From: Microcoleus asticus IPMA8
Lineage (GTDB): Bacteria; Cyanobacteriota; Cyanobacteriia; Cyanobacteriales; Microcoleaceae
DNA length: 64,000 nucleotides
Assembly (NCBI RefSeq): GCF_013179805.1
Contig: NZ_SRRZ01000015.1
Coordinates: forward strand, 1 to 64,000
Direction of reading: 5' to 3'
Shown: piece after piece, positions 7,815 to 16,941 of the stretch
Numbering within the stretch: the first letter of the stretch is position 1
Layout: each line of letters starts with the position of its first letter
Position numbers and translations under genes: made by a program
The notes under the pieces: generated by a model
Seen by the model: only the letters and a program-made list of their open reading frames with translations
What the model was told of the DNA's origin: nothing
The model's database searches: none

Positions 7815-10800
7815 TTATCGCCATTCCCCCTGAAGGTTAAAAGCCGCCCAATAATAAGGAGAACGCCACTCTTCCTGCTTCAACATTTCCAGTTGCGCCG
7901 CCCTTAAAGCAGCCGCTGGCGTTAACCCTTTTTGCAGCATTTCCTGATAAAAACTTGCCATTAACGTAGCTGTTCCTTCATCATCCACATTCCACAAACT
8001 CACCACAACTCGCTGAGCCCCCGCATACATAAATCCCCGCGTTAATCCTACCATGCCCTCGCCTTGAATGTTCTGTCCTAATCCGGTTTGACACGCACTT
8101 AACACTACTAAATCTGCTGCTAACTTCAAATTAAAAATATCAGTAAGTCGCAGAAATCCGTTTAAGGGATTGCCCTTTTCATCTACCAGTGACAAGATGA
8201 TTCCTGATAGTTCTGGGTGAGTGCTATTCGCTAAACCGTGAGTGGCAAAATGAAGGATTTTATATTGGCTTAAGTTCTGACTGGTTGCTGCGGCGCGGCT
8301 GGCTTCAAAATCCAAAGATTCGGTGCGAGAATTGGCAGGAACTAACGCTTGAATGATTTGAGCTTCTTGGCGTGTAAATTTTAAACGGCTCCACTGTATG
8401 TTATTGTCGCGACTAGAGCGGCTTAAACCGAGATTAACTGATTCTATTGCTTCCCGATTCGTGGCGGTTGACTCGTTTTTTACTCGTTCATCGTCACCGC
8501 TAAAAACTGGATCGGCGAGCATTGCTAAAGTCCGAGTAGGGGGTTGTCTGTCATTGTAGTTTTGTCTTAAGATTCCCAAGGTGGAAGCGGAAGGCAGCAG
8601 CACAATTTCATGGTTTACAATTAAAGGCGGATTCCGATTTTTACCGGGTGTTTCGGGGAGCGAGAGGGCGGCAAACGGCAGGTAATTGAGAATGCCATCG
8701 CCAACTATCAGCAGGCGTTTTTGAGCGAGTTGTGCTGCTACGGGCTGTAAAATAATTTGACTGAGCGTGTTGTTAGCTTCAGCAACTCGATCGGGAATGT
8801 TTCGGTAGCGCGGGTTAGTCACAGCATCGCGGAAATTGCGGGCGGCTTTTTCGATTTCGGCACGTTTGGGCAATTCATAACTGGTGATACTGGTTTTAGT
8901 CACAGCCCACAGATAGCTGCGCTCTTTCCCCAAAGAATACTGGAGTAAAATAGTATTGCGATCGAGGATTTGTTGTTGAATCTGTGCCAGGGTTAAAGGT
9001 TGCGGTTGGGTAAGGGCGGCGTACCGGGGACTGGTAGAGCGGATTTGGGCTTGAATGTCCTGATATTCTCCTAGTAAAGTTTGCCGCTTTTGGTCTAGTT
9101 CTGCTTGTTGTTCAGAGGTATGATTGGGGCGGCTTATAGTTTCGATTCGGCGTGTTTCTAAGGCATCGAGTTGCTGTTGTAAATTGCGTTCTCGCTGCAA
9201 TAATTCCGGGGCTACACCTTGGCGAATATCGGCGTTTGCTTCTTGAAGAAGTTCCAATAAAGTGCGGGCGCGGGAGCGTTCGCTAGCTTGAAAGGCTTTT
9301 GTATCGTAACCAGAATTGGGTTGCGTTTTGTGCAGTTGCATTAACAGGTGAATGTAGAACTGGTAATAGTCCTGCACGGTGGCAAAGTATGAGATGCGGA
9401 GCTCGTGGTTGGTAATTTTGGTGCGGAGGTTTTCGATGATTTTGATGGAGGTTTCAATGTCAGTCAGGGCTGCGATTAAATTGCCTCGATCGCCTTTGAT
9501 ATTAGCGATATTGTAGAGGGTGAGGGCTTCCCCAGGACGATCGCCCACAGCGCGAAACAGCGGCAGGGCTTGGTTGAAATATTCTTCTGCTTTCTGCTGT
9601 TTTCCCAATTCTGAGTAAGTAGTACCTGTATTGTTGAGGGTGAGGGCTTCTCCACGCCGGTCGCCCGCTTTTTGTCTCAAATCGAGGGCTTGTTTGTAGT
9701 AGTCGAGGGCTGTTTGTTTTTCTCCCAAATCTGAATAGACTAAGCCAATATTGGTGAGGGTAGTTGCTTCTTTAGCGCGATCGCCCATAGCGCGGAATAA
9801 GGGAAGGGCTTGGTTGAAATACTCTTTTGCTTTCTGTTTTTCTCCTAAATCGTTGTAGGCTAAGCCGATGTTGTTGAGTGTGGTGGCTTCCCCAGTGCGA
9901 TCGCCCAAAGATGTGTCGCTGTTTGCGGGTATGTTCGAGATGTTGCTGAGGTTGATACTTGCTTCAGGGCGATCGCCCATTTCCCGAATTAGGGAAAGGA
10001 CTTGGTTATAGTAGTCGATGGCTTGCTGTTTCTCTCCCAAAGCATAGTAGACGGCGCCGATATTGTTGAGGATGACGGCTTGTTTAGGGCGATCGGCTAA
10101 AGTCCGATTCCAAGAAAGCGCTTGCTTGTAGTAGTTCAGGGCTTGCTGTCTGTCTCCTAATCTATTAGTAATGAAGCCCATTTGATGCAGCGTGTAAGCT
10201 TCCTTCTCCCGATTTCTAAGCATTTGATAAAGCGAACGTGCTGCATCAAACTTTTGCAATGCTTCCTGGTAAGATGCTCCTATTTCGCGATCGAATAATC
10301 GCCTAGCTTCCTGAACCAATCGGTCGGCTTCATCTGTTTTTTGGTTTAATAGTTGTTTGTTTTTCTGAATTAATCGATCGGCTTCCCCATCCGGGATTTG
10401 ATTTCTACTGAGATCGAGGGTTGTCAGATTTACCAATCCCGCTAAAGGTTTGGCATCTGCAATTTGATTTCTACTGAGGTCTAGGGCGGTCAGATTTGTC
10501 AATCCCGCTAAAGGTTTGACATCTGCGATTTGATTGGATGCGAGAAAAAGCAGTATCAGATTGGTCAATCCTGATAATGGTCTAACATCTGCAATTTTAT
10601 TCCCACTTAAATAAAGAAAATTTAACTCAGTCATTCTCGATAAAGATGTCACATCTACAATTTGATTAGATGCGAGGGACAGCCCTGTTAGATTAGTCAA
10701 TCCAGCTAAAGGTTTTACATCTACGATTTGATTGGCTTCGAGGAAAAGCTCTGTCAGATTAGTCAGTCCCGATAATGGTTTCACGTCAGAGATTTGATTG

Positions 10801-11177
10801 AAATTGAGGACGAGAAATCTCAGATTAGTCAGTTCCGATAAGGGTTGCACATCTGTTATTTGATTTAAACTGAGGTTGAGCTTTCTCAGATTGGTTAATT
10901 TTGATAATGGTTTGATATCGACTATTTGATTGCGAATTAGGGAAAGTTCTGTGAGATTAGTCAGTGTTTTTTGAGCGCGATCGCACTCTTGTGTTTTTGC
11001 TTTTGATAGCAACACCTCCACCGTATGTCTGGCTTCAGGGGTCAAATTCTCTTTGTTGGTACAGAAATCAGCAAAACTTTCAAATGTCTTGGGATTTGGC
11101 GCGGCGGCAGATCCCATCAGGATAGTCGCACCTACAGCTAAGCCCCAACGCCCCCAAATCGAAAGTATGAGATTCAT
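7815..11177 (-). CDS. exported LRR-TPR-CHAT caspase-like protease
   Basis: This 1120-residue protein starts with a signal peptide (hydrophobic ILSIWGRWGLAVGATILMG, then SAAAPN). Next comes an array of about nine 22-residue internalin-type leucine-rich repeats (LTNLTxLxLxxNQIxDVKPL), then about six tetratricopeptide repeats (GDRxGEAxTLNNIG...YxxLGEKQxAxxYYxQAL), a helical linker, and a C-terminal CHAT peptidase domain. The catalytic dyad is visible: His980 in FATHGLA and Cys1029 in VLSACQTG. ATG 11177 is chosen because it opens the signal peptide; an ATG 13 codons upstream is less likely. CHAT proteins cleave peptide bonds on a signal; here the repeats probably sense it. Target and location are unknown, and no partner gene is adjacent. 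Confidence 0.9.
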   Translation of the reverse strand: MNLILSIWGRWGLAVGATILMGSAAAPNPKTFESFADFCTNKENLTPEARHTVEVLLSKAKTQECDRAQKTLTNLTELSLIRNQIVDIKPLSKLTNLRKLNLSLNQITDVQPLSELTNLRFLVLNFNQISDVKPLSGLTNLTELFLEANQIVDVKPLAGLTNLTGLSLASNQIVDVTSLSRMTELNFLYLSGNKIADVRPLSGLTNLILLFLASNQIADVKPLAGLTNLTALDLSRNQIADAKPLAGLVNLTTLDLSRNQIPDGEADRLIQKNKQLLNQKTDEADRLVQEARRLFDREIGASYQEALQKFDAARSLYQMLRNREKEAYTLHQMGFITNRLGDRQQALNYYKQALSWNRTLADRPKQAVILNNIGAVYYALGEKQQAIDYYNQVLSLIREMGDRPEASINLSNISNIPANSDTSLGDRTGEATTLNNIGLAYNDLGEKQKAKEYFNQALPLFRAMGDRAKEATTLTNIGLVYSDLGEKQTALDYYKQALDLRQKAGDRRGEALTLNNTGTTYSELGKQQKAEEYFNQALPLFRAVGDRPGEALTLYNIANIKGDRGNLIAALTDIETSIKIIENLRTKITNHELRISYFATVQDYYQFYIHLLMQLHKTQPNSGYDTKAFQASERSRARTLLELLQEANADIRQGVAPELLQRERNLQQQLDALETRRIETISRPNHTSEQQAELDQKRQTLLGEYQDIQAQIRSTSPRYAALTQPQPLTLAQIQQQILDRNTILLQYSLGKERSYLWAVTKTSITSYELPKRAEIEKAARNFRDAVTNPRYRNIPDRVAEANNTLSQIILQPVAAQLAQKRLLIVGDGILNYLPFAALSLPETPGKNRNPPLIVNHEIVLLPSASTLGILRQNYNDRQPPTRTLAMLADPVFSGDDERVKNESTATNREAIESVNLGLSRSSRDNNIQWSRLKFTRQEAQIIQALVPANSRTESLDFEASRAAATSQNLSQYKILHFATHGLANSTHPELSGIILSLVDEKGNPLNGFLRLTDIFNLKLAADLVVLSACQTGLGQNIQGEGMVGLTRGFMYAGAQRVVVSLWNVDDEGTATLMASFYQEMLQKGLTPAAALRAAQLEMLKQEEWRSPYYWAAFNLQGEWR

Positions 11178-11329
11178 AAGCACTCGCTCAAAAAAGACAT
11201 GATTAGCTGCTATCATAATCTATCGCACCTTGTGATGCGCGCTTTTCCTTCCTGCTTGCCAATTAGATGGGGAGCATTTGGTGAAACAATAGTCGCTACT
11301 GCTTCTCGCTGCACTCTCCAAGCATGATT

Positions 11330-11396
11330 AGAAACCGGGTTTAAGAAACTGAGTTTTTCCAAAAAACCCGGTTTCTCCTCAAAAATTCGGTTTCTG
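11330..11396. repeat. palindromic AAACCCGGTTTCT repeat, copy 1
   Basis: AGAAACCGGGTTT and its complement AAACCCGGTTTCT lie as an inverted pair about 30 bases apart, followed by a degenerate third unit. Related units occur at 26035, 51520 and 54850. It lies in the spacer between the divergent LRR-TPR-CHAT and GT39 genes; nothing else was seen there. Confidence 0.75.
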
Positions 11397-11485
11397 CACA
11401 AGTCCTATTTTACGTTACTCCCAACTCAGGAATTTAAAATTAGCGATCTCTATAAAATCTAGCATCTACTATTTTCTGCTGTTTT

Positions 11486-13000
11486 ATGAAACTCAACAAA
11501 AAACAATTCAACAAATCTACTTTGGTTTTTTGCTTAGGAATGTTCGCTGTATTACTCCTATCTTTAACTCTCCGATTTTGGGAACTAGAGCGATTTAACA
11601 CTTTAGTATTTGACGAGGTTTATTATGCTAAATTTGCCAACGATTATCTCACAAAAACTCCTTTTTTCAACGCTCACCCACCTCTGAGCCAGTACATAAT
11701 TGCGATCGGCATTTGGATCGGCACTCACCTTCCCTTCGGCAAAACCGCCGTCAACAGTATGGCTGGTTCCCTGCTTTCCCCTTGGGATTACCGCTGGCTG
11801 AATGCTCTTACAGGTTCCTTTATTCCCCTAGTTGTGGGAGGGCTAGCTTATCAGCTAGTTCGGCGCCGCACCTTTGCTTTTCTTGCTGCTTTGTTTATCG
11901 CCTGCGACGGTTTGTTTTTAGTTGAGTCTCGCTACGCGCTGAACAACATTTATCTAGTTTTGTTTGGAATTTTAGGTCAGTTATTTATTTTAAAAGCCGT
12001 AGAAGCAGAAGGCAAAAAGCGCTGGCTTTGGCTGGTACTCTCCGGGATAGGTTTCGGCGCATCTGCGGCTATCAAATGGAACGGATTGTGGTTTCTTTTC
12101 GGTACTTATCTAATTTTAATCTGTGCTTGGGCAGTCCGTGTTATCCAGGGTAACAGAGGAAATGAAGAACAAAGCCGCGAGGTAGATTCACCTTTAATTC
12201 CTGCCGAAAGTCCCGTACAAAAACTGACTAAACTCAATTTTATAGAACTCTGCTTGAGTCTAGCTATTATTCCTCTTCTAGTTTACAGCATCTCTTGGAT
12301 TCCTCACCTGCACTTTAATCCAACTCCCAATTTCTGGCAGATGCAAACGGAAATTTTGACTTATCACCAGCGGATTAAAAGCGGCCCAGATGTACATCCT
12401 TACTGTTCCACGTGGTACAGTTGGCCTTTGATGCTGCGCCCCATAGTTTACTTCTACAAAACTGCTAGCAGCAATGCCCAACCAGATCCGGTTTTGCCGC
12501 CTTTACCTGAAGGTGCAACTCAGGCAATTTTTGACGTTCACGCAATGGGAAATCCATTGCTTTGGTGGCTGTCAACCTTAGCTTTACTGCTAGTAATAGG
12601 AGTTTTAGTTCACCGGATTTTGGTGTGGCTGCAAACGCGCAACGAGGCTTCTGTTGAGACGATAGAACAGCAGCGGCCGATTTTGTTTCCGCCGACTGCT
12701 GAAATGTGGCTGGGGTTATATTTAATAGTTAATTGGGCCGCTAATTTGCTGCCTTGGGTGAAGGTGACTCGCTGCATATTTTTGTACCATTATATGGGCT
12801 GTTCTGTGTTTGCAGCCTTAGCACTTGCTTGGTGGGTTGACAGGTGGCTGCACAGCCCTCAAACTAGACTCCGAGGGATGGGGGTAACAATTATTTTTCT
12901 GGTTTTGGGTGCTTTTATTTTCTGGATGCCTATGTATTTGGGACTGCCTTTGTCGCAAATGGAATGGAAAATTAGGATGTGGTTGCCATCTTGGGTTTAA
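11486..13000 (+). CDS. GT39 dolichyl-phosphate-mannose-type protein mannosyltransferase
   Basis: This 504-residue membrane protein has roughly ten transmembrane segments. Its first loop carries the family's acidic motif (NTLVFDEVYYAKFANDYL) followed by FNAHPPLSQY, matching protein O-mannosyltransferases of family GT39. These enzymes move mannose from a polyprenyl-phosphate carrier to serine or threonine of exported proteins. C-terminal features include TRCIFLYHYMGCSVF and WMPMYLGLPL. The central loop (about residues 220-250) is polar and variable. It is transcribed alone and converges with trmB. Target proteins cannot be named; relatives in bacteria glycosylate secreted or surface proteins. 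Confidence 0.88.
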   Translation: MKLNKKQFNKSTLVFCLGMFAVLLLSLTLRFWELERFNTLVFDEVYYAKFANDYLTKTPFFNAHPPLSQYIIAIGIWIGTHLPFGKTAVNSMAGSLLSPWDYRWLNALTGSFIPLVVGGLAYQLVRRRTFAFLAALFIACDGLFLVESRYALNNIYLVLFGILGQLFILKAVEAEGKKRWLWLVLSGIGFGASAAIKWNGLWFLFGTYLILICAWAVRVIQGNRGNEEQSREVDSPLIPAESPVQKLTKLNFIELCLSLAIIPLLVYSISWIPHLHFNPTPNFWQMQTEILTYHQRIKSGPDVHPYCSTWYSWPLMLRPIVYFYKTASSNAQPDPVLPPLPEGATQAIFDVHAMGNPLLWWLSTLALLLVIGVLVHRILVWLQTRNEASVETIEQQRPILFPPTAEMWLGLYLIVNWAANLLPWVKVTRCIFLYHYMGCSVFAALALAWWVDRWLHSPQTRLRGMGVTIIFLVLGAFIFWMPMYLGLPLSQMEWKIRMWLPSWV

Positions 13001-13025
13001 GTTAGAAATAATTCTTTTATTAACG

Positions 13026-13078
13026 GGCAAGATGCCGTTCCACAAGAAAATTAAGTTTTGTGGAACAGGCATCTTGCC
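13026..13078. terminator. long hairpin between convergent GT39 and trmB genes
   Basis: GGCAAGATGCCGTTCCACAA and its near-complement form a stem of about 19 bp around an A/T-rich loop. It lies 25 bases after the GT39 stop and 70 bases from the trmB stop. It may terminate both genes; its shape also resembles a dispersed palindromic repeat. Confidence 0.6.
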
Positions 13079-13147
13079 TGTTCCTAACAAAGGTGCAAAA
13101 GGTAAGTTATAACATTTATTACCAAGGTGAGTTTGCAAAAGCGAGCA

Positions 13148-13780
13148 TTATTTTTGATAGAGTGCTCGATAAACTGGTTCGCCCCGTTTCAGAGTAGCAA
13201 TTTCTCTTTCAGTAGCAACAGGTAGGGGATTTTCTGCTAGCCAGTTGTCGCCGTTTTGACGTTGAAAACTAGGGTGAGATGAAAAGCGATCGCACATTTC
13301 CCTTTCTACTTCCTCAATATCTGACTGAATAAAAACTTCGCCGCCAATTCCCAGATAAATTGCCAATTCATTAACTAATTCCTGCTGCACCACCCGCCGT
13401 TTGTGGTGCTTTTTCTTGAACCACGGATCGGGAAACTGAATGCTAACTCGCTGCAAAATACCTGCGGGTAAAGTTTCTAAAATGGGCTTCAGGGAACTAT
13501 TCGCATTGCAAAACAAATAGTGCAAATTTGTCAAGCCTTTTTCGTCCCGCCAAAGATTCGCCTCCTCTACCAGAGGTTCCCGAATTTCTAACCCGAGAAA
13601 ATTCCAGTCAGTTTGTACTTGCGCCATGTGCCACAAAAACCTTCCTCTGCCGCAGCCGATATCTAAATGCAGGGGTAAATTTAAGTCGGCATAGATTTTA
13701 GTCCAATCCGGGGGACTTGCAGATGCTTGATATCTAATTGATAGGGGATTGACGTGTTCCCGCACTCTTACTCTTGCCAA
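13148..13780 (-). CDS. trmB: tRNA (guanine-N7-)-methyltransferase
   Basis: TrmB methylates G46 in the variable loop of tRNAs using S-adenosylmethionine. The 210-residue protein has the SAM-binding motif LDIGCGRGRFLWHMA near residue 40, the EIREPLVEEA acidic segment, and the family signature FPDPWFKKKHHKRRVV. The C-terminal TEREIATLKRGEPVYRAL is also typical. The likely start is TTG at 13780, with a GGAG about 10 bases upstream; an internal GTG a few codons later is the alternative. Transcribed alone, convergent with the GT39 gene. Confidence 0.95.
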   Translation of the reverse strand: MARVRVREHVNPLSIRYQASASPPDWTKIYADLNLPLHLDIGCGRGRFLWHMAQVQTDWNFLGLEIREPLVEEANLWRDEKGLTNLHYLFCNANSSLKPILETLPAGILQRVSIQFPDPWFKKKHHKRRVVQQELVNELAIYLGIGGEVFIQSDIEEVEREMCDRFSSHPSFQRQNGDNWLAENPLPVATEREIATLKRGEPVYRALYQK

Positions 13781-13887
13781 TGTTGCTGTCTCCTGAATGT
13801 ATTTTTTAACCGCTGATGAAGGCTGATTAACGTGGATTAACGCCGATAAATATTGATTTTTGCGATATTGTTCAATACTTTTTAATT

Positions 13888-13933
13888 AATGAGCAATATT
13901 AAATTTCAGGGGAACAATTTAATATTGCTCATT
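13888..13933 (-). terminator. perfect 18-bp hairpin after the Uma2 gene
   Basis: AATGAGCAATATTAAATT (13888-13905) is exactly complementary to 13916-13933, with a 10-base spacer. It begins 7 bases past the stop of the minus-strand Uma2 gene and probably ends the csaB-Uma2 transcript. The stem is A/T-rich. Confidence 0.55.
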
Positions 13934-13939
13934 ATTGCA

Positions 13940-14650
13940 TTAGGCTTCTGGTTCCATGCCTGCTGCTCTTAATTGTGCAGCTAGTCGATCGGCCCGCTGC
14001 CGTTCCCTTTCTACCATCTCTGCTCCCCACAATAACATCTCTCCGCTCTCATCCCACCAGCGCAACCAATATCCGGTTCTTTCGGCCTTTGTTCCCTGCC
14101 AAACACCCAAAAATAACCCAACTCCTTCTATCCAATAACGATTGTTTGAATCCGGCTGCTGTACTTGATATCGTCCTAATGAATTCAACTGATAGACTTC
14201 GAGAACTCCGGTGGCAGGTTCAAAAAGTGCATAGATTGGCACTCGCAATACTTGCTCGTAAAAAAACCATTTTCCCGGCGGATACGTTGGTTTTATTGAA
14301 TATTCATCGTTGGCAGTAGCGGACAAAAATTCCATCACAATCGCCGGGACTTCCCCTTCTAAGTTGGGAGTGTAACTGCGGCGAATTTCTTGACTAGAAA
14401 GCGGCTGTACGTTGCGGGCATAAAACCAATCTGGAGCTTTGATTACTAGCTTGCTGTCTACTGTCGCACAAATTCCCATGTTTGGGGCAACTAATATTCC
14501 TGCTACTATTAGCCCCGCGATTTCTAAGATTTCTCGCAGGGCTGCGGCTAGCAAGGGTTGGTCGATATTTTCCACTGGTTCCTCGTCTAAAATGAAATCG
14601 TCTGGCAATTTTTCCCAGGTAATTTTTAAGTCTGCTGTACTGACTGTCAT
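13940..14650 (-). CDS. Uma2 family (DUF820) PD-(D/E)xK nuclease-fold protein
   Basis: This 236-residue protein belongs to the Uma2 family, which is hugely expanded in cyanobacteria. Core motifs are visible: KAPDWFYARNV with the family Pro-Asp, then EVPAIVMEFLSATA and RVPIYALFEP, and the late YWLRWWDESGEMLLW. The C-terminus is a charged coiled coil (ERERQRADRLAAQLRA, then MEPEA). The fold is that of restriction-type endonucleases, but the biological role is unproven. Some members are linked to mobile elements. It follows csaB by 22 bases in the same direction. A GAGAGG site precedes ATG 14650. Confidence 0.88.
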   Translation of the reverse strand: MTVSTADLKITWEKLPDDFILDEEPVENIDQPLLAAALREILEIAGLIVAGILVAPNMGICATVDSKLVIKAPDWFYARNVQPLSSQEIRRSYTPNLEGEVPAIVMEFLSATANDEYSIKPTYPPGKWFFYEQVLRVPIYALFEPATGVLEVYQLNSLGRYQVQQPDSNNRYWIEGVGLFLGVWQGTKAERTGYWLRWWDESGEMLLWGAEMVERERQRADRLAAQLRAAGMEPEA

Positions 14651-14672
14651 TGTATTTCACCTCTCAATGAGA

Positions 14673-15710
14673 TTACTGAAGCGCGGCTCGCAATACTTCG
14701 CGATGAAAGAGCGATCGCCCTACTATAAATTTTATCCTGTCTGGCGATAATGCGTCGCCGTTGGCATAGTGTTCCATCCAGGTTTTGCTAATTAAATAAG
14801 GATCTTCTGGCAATTCTGATAATAAGTATCCCGGCATTTCTAACTCGTCCATCAATTGACTGACTTTCGGGTCGTAGCTGAGGGCAAAACAGCGGCATTC
14901 TTCGGATGCGGCCATAATTAAACTGTGGTAGCGCATCCCGATCGCCATTTCGACTCCCCGGAACACTCCTTTCAATTTTCTGGGGTCTTCTAAACTGAGG
15001 ATGCGGCTTCTTTTGGGCAGCGCTTCGTGCAAATGTTGGGCAATCTCTAAGTCGTGAGACGCTTGAAAAGGCAGCAGCAAAATTAAGGTGCGAGTTGCTT
15101 TTTGAAAGTCAACTAAAGCTTGAGTTAAGATTGACAAACGGGCGGGAGTTAGTGTAGAATGAGAACGCAAACAAACAGCAACTCTGGGCGCAGGCAAATC
15201 CCACAAACCCGACACGGGAGAATTCTCCAAAGCCCACACGGGATCGGGCGCTAAAGTAAAGGGAATTTTCCAATCTGCAAGTAAAGTAGCTGAACCTTTA
15301 TCCCGCACGCTGACGGCGGTGCATCCAGCAAAACACCGCTGAGATAACTTGCGAGTCATTTCCCGCTTTAAAGGGCCAATTCCCTGGGCCCAGGCAATAG
15401 TTTTTAAGCCCATCCGCTGCGCTATTCCCATCAAACCGCCATAATAGAAAGGGCTCGCAATGCTAGTAGCGTCTTGGATTAAACTACCGCCGCCCCAAAT
15501 TAGCGCGTCGGAGGTGCGGAGTGCTTCGAGAACTTGGAACGCATTCATACGATCGCGCGCAGCTACCCCGTACCGCTGATTTGTCTCGACAGGATTGCCA
15601 GACAGGACGATCGGCGTCACGCCATCTGGTAACATTTGCAGTAGCGATGCCAACAGCGCCTCGTCGCCGCCGTTGCCTTTACCGTAATAGCCGCACAAAA
15701 TTGCTCGCAT
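14673..15710 (-). CDS. csaB: polysaccharide pyruvyl transferase CsaB
   Basis: CsaB adds pyruvate ketals to a cell-wall-linked polysaccharide; in Gram-positive bacteria this anchors S-layer proteins, and in cyanobacteria it probably modifies an envelope polymer. The 345-residue protein has the N-terminal CGYYGKGNGGDEALLASLL motif, the LIWGGGSLIQDATS motif, TIAWAQGIGPL, SVRDKGSA, and the C-terminal AIGMRYHSLIMAA that characterises pyruvyl transferases. It is the first gene of a probable pair with the Uma2 gene. A heptamer repeat lies about 40 bases upstream of its start. Confidence 0.92.
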   Translation of the reverse strand: MRAILCGYYGKGNGGDEALLASLLQMLPDGVTPIVLSGNPVETNQRYGVAARDRMNAFQVLEALRTSDALIWGGGSLIQDATSIASPFYYGGLMGIAQRMGLKTIAWAQGIGPLKREMTRKLSQRCFAGCTAVSVRDKGSATLLADWKIPFTLAPDPVWALENSPVSGLWDLPAPRVAVCLRSHSTLTPARLSILTQALVDFQKATRTLILLLPFQASHDLEIAQHLHEALPKRSRILSLEDPRKLKGVFRGVEMAIGMRYHSLIMAASEECRCFALSYDPKVSQLMDELEMPGYLLSELPEDPYLISKTWMEHYANGDALSPDRIKFIVGRSLFHREVLRAALQ

Positions 15711-16116
15711 TTCTACTCTTTTCTTTGTTTGTGATGGGGAATCTAACTATTTTAGATTTTAGATTTTAGATTTTAGATTTTTTTGATATTTGAGATTTGA
15801 TCCTACTACCAAAAAAATTCTACTGTCAGCAAGCTTCAAGGCTTTACGTCATCAGTCAGCTCAAATCGCAAATCTAATAAAATTTCAACTCGCTAATCTA
15901 AAATTGTATGACCAGCCCAAAAACAGGTACAAGCCCCAACTTAAGTCGTGGATGCTCCTAAAATTTTAGACCAAAGCTCAAGCTCCAAGATTCATCTGTG
16001 GAGTAAATCTAAAATCTAAAATCTAAAATCTAAAATCGACTGACTCATCATACTTTATATGACAGTTGCGTAAGTCCCGATCGATAAATCTTTCATCTTC
16101 GTTCACGATACAAAAA
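15711..16116. repeat. repeat-rich divergent spacer with inverted heptamer blocks
   Basis: Two heptamer blocks face each other: (TTTTAGA)n at 15751-15782 and (TCTAAAA)n at 16006-16037. The right block ends a composite repeat (about 15958-16042) with the core GATTCATCTGTGGAGT and the tail TCGACTGA, also found at 41296-41378 and inverted at 54655-54735. No gene is seen; csaB and DUF2499 promoters must lie here. Confidence 0.7.
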
Positions 16117-16431
16117 ATGCACGCTTTGTCAATTCCCACCTGGATTATTCACATCTCTAGCGTCGTCGAGTGGATTGCCGCCATCTGGTTAATTTGGACT
16201 TACGGCGAAGTCACTCAAAACCGAGCTTGGTGGGCCCTTTCCGCCGGAATGTTGCCCGCTCTTGTCAGCGCTATGTGCGCCTGTACATGGCACTATTTTG
16301 ACAACTCTCCCGCCCTAGAATGGATCGTTACCCTGCAAGCGGCGATGACTCTCATTGGCAATTTTACTCTATGGGCGGCGGCTTGGTGGATTTGGCGATC
16401 GGCTCAGCCAGCAGAGAAAATTAAAGATTAA
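16117..16431 (+). CDS. DUF2499 membrane protein
   Basis: This small integral membrane protein (105 residues) has the DUF2499 signature: HALSIPTWIIHISSVVEWI, then the GMLPALVSAMCACTWHYFD segment, with three hydrophobic helices. The family is restricted to cyanobacteria and plastids. Function is unknown. The start is ATG 16117 because the family N-terminus begins there; upstream codons are not conserved. It is followed after 16 bases by the LprI-like gene. A DUF3593 gene, another small cyanobacterial membrane family, lies 8 kb away. Confidence 0.85.
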   Translation: MHALSIPTWIIHISSVVEWIAAIWLIWTYGEVTQNRAWWALSAGMLPALVSAMCACTWHYFDNSPALEWIVTLQAAMTLIGNFTLWAAAWWIWRSAQPAEKIKD

Positions 16432-16447
16432 AAAAGGGAGAAACTAA

Positions 16448-16867
16448 GTGAAAAATAGCACTATTTGGGTAAACTTTGCGGCGAGTTTGCTTTTGTTGAC
16501 AGCCGGATTTTTGCTTCCCAGCAAAGCCAGCAACATCCCTGTACAAGTCGCCCAACAGCCTAACTGCAAAAATCCTCAAACCACGCTAGAGATGAATGTC
16601 TGTTCCAGTCAAGAGTTTGAGGCTGCCGACAAAAAGCTCAATCAAGTCTATCAGCAACTGCAAGCAAAAATCAGCAGTAGACAAAAGCAGAGATTGACGG
16701 TGGCACAGCGTACTTGGATCAAATTTCGAGATGAAAATTGTGATTATGCAAAAGGGCAGTTTGAAGGCGGTAGTTTGGCTGCTTCTACCTACGGTTATTG
16801 CAGGGCCAGAGTGACGCAAGAACGGATTAAAGATTTGGAAGGTTATTTGAAACAAGCAAATTTGTAA
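16448..16867 (+). CDS. exported LprI-like (DUF1311) protein
   Basis: This 139-residue protein starts with GTG 16448 and a signal peptide (about 28 residues, ending SKASNI). The mature part is the DUF1311/LprI fold: four conserved cysteines (NCKNPQ, MNVCSSQEF, ENCDYAKG, GYCRARV) around an AQRTWIKFRDENC core. LprI of mycobacteria inhibits lysozyme, but most relatives have no proven role. It lies 16 bases after DUF2499 and is probably cotranscribed. It is convergent with the nucleotidyltransferase gene. Confidence 0.85.
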   Translation: MKNSTIWVNFAASLLLLTAGFLLPSKASNIPVQVAQQPNCKNPQTTLEMNVCSSQEFEAADKKLNQVYQQLQAKISSRQKQRLTVAQRTWIKFRDENCDYAKGQFEGGSLAASTYGYCRARVTQERIKDLEGYLKQANL

Positions 16868-16941
16868 AAGTTCGATCGCTATTGAGGGAGGTGCACACTG
16901 CTAACCCTAGGATATGGAACTATGGTTTTTATTGCACTTAC

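Noticed and set aside
7815..13000. CHAT protease and GT39 gene as one defence or surface system
   Set aside because: The genes are divergent with repeats between them and no known functional link; neighbourhood alone is not enough.
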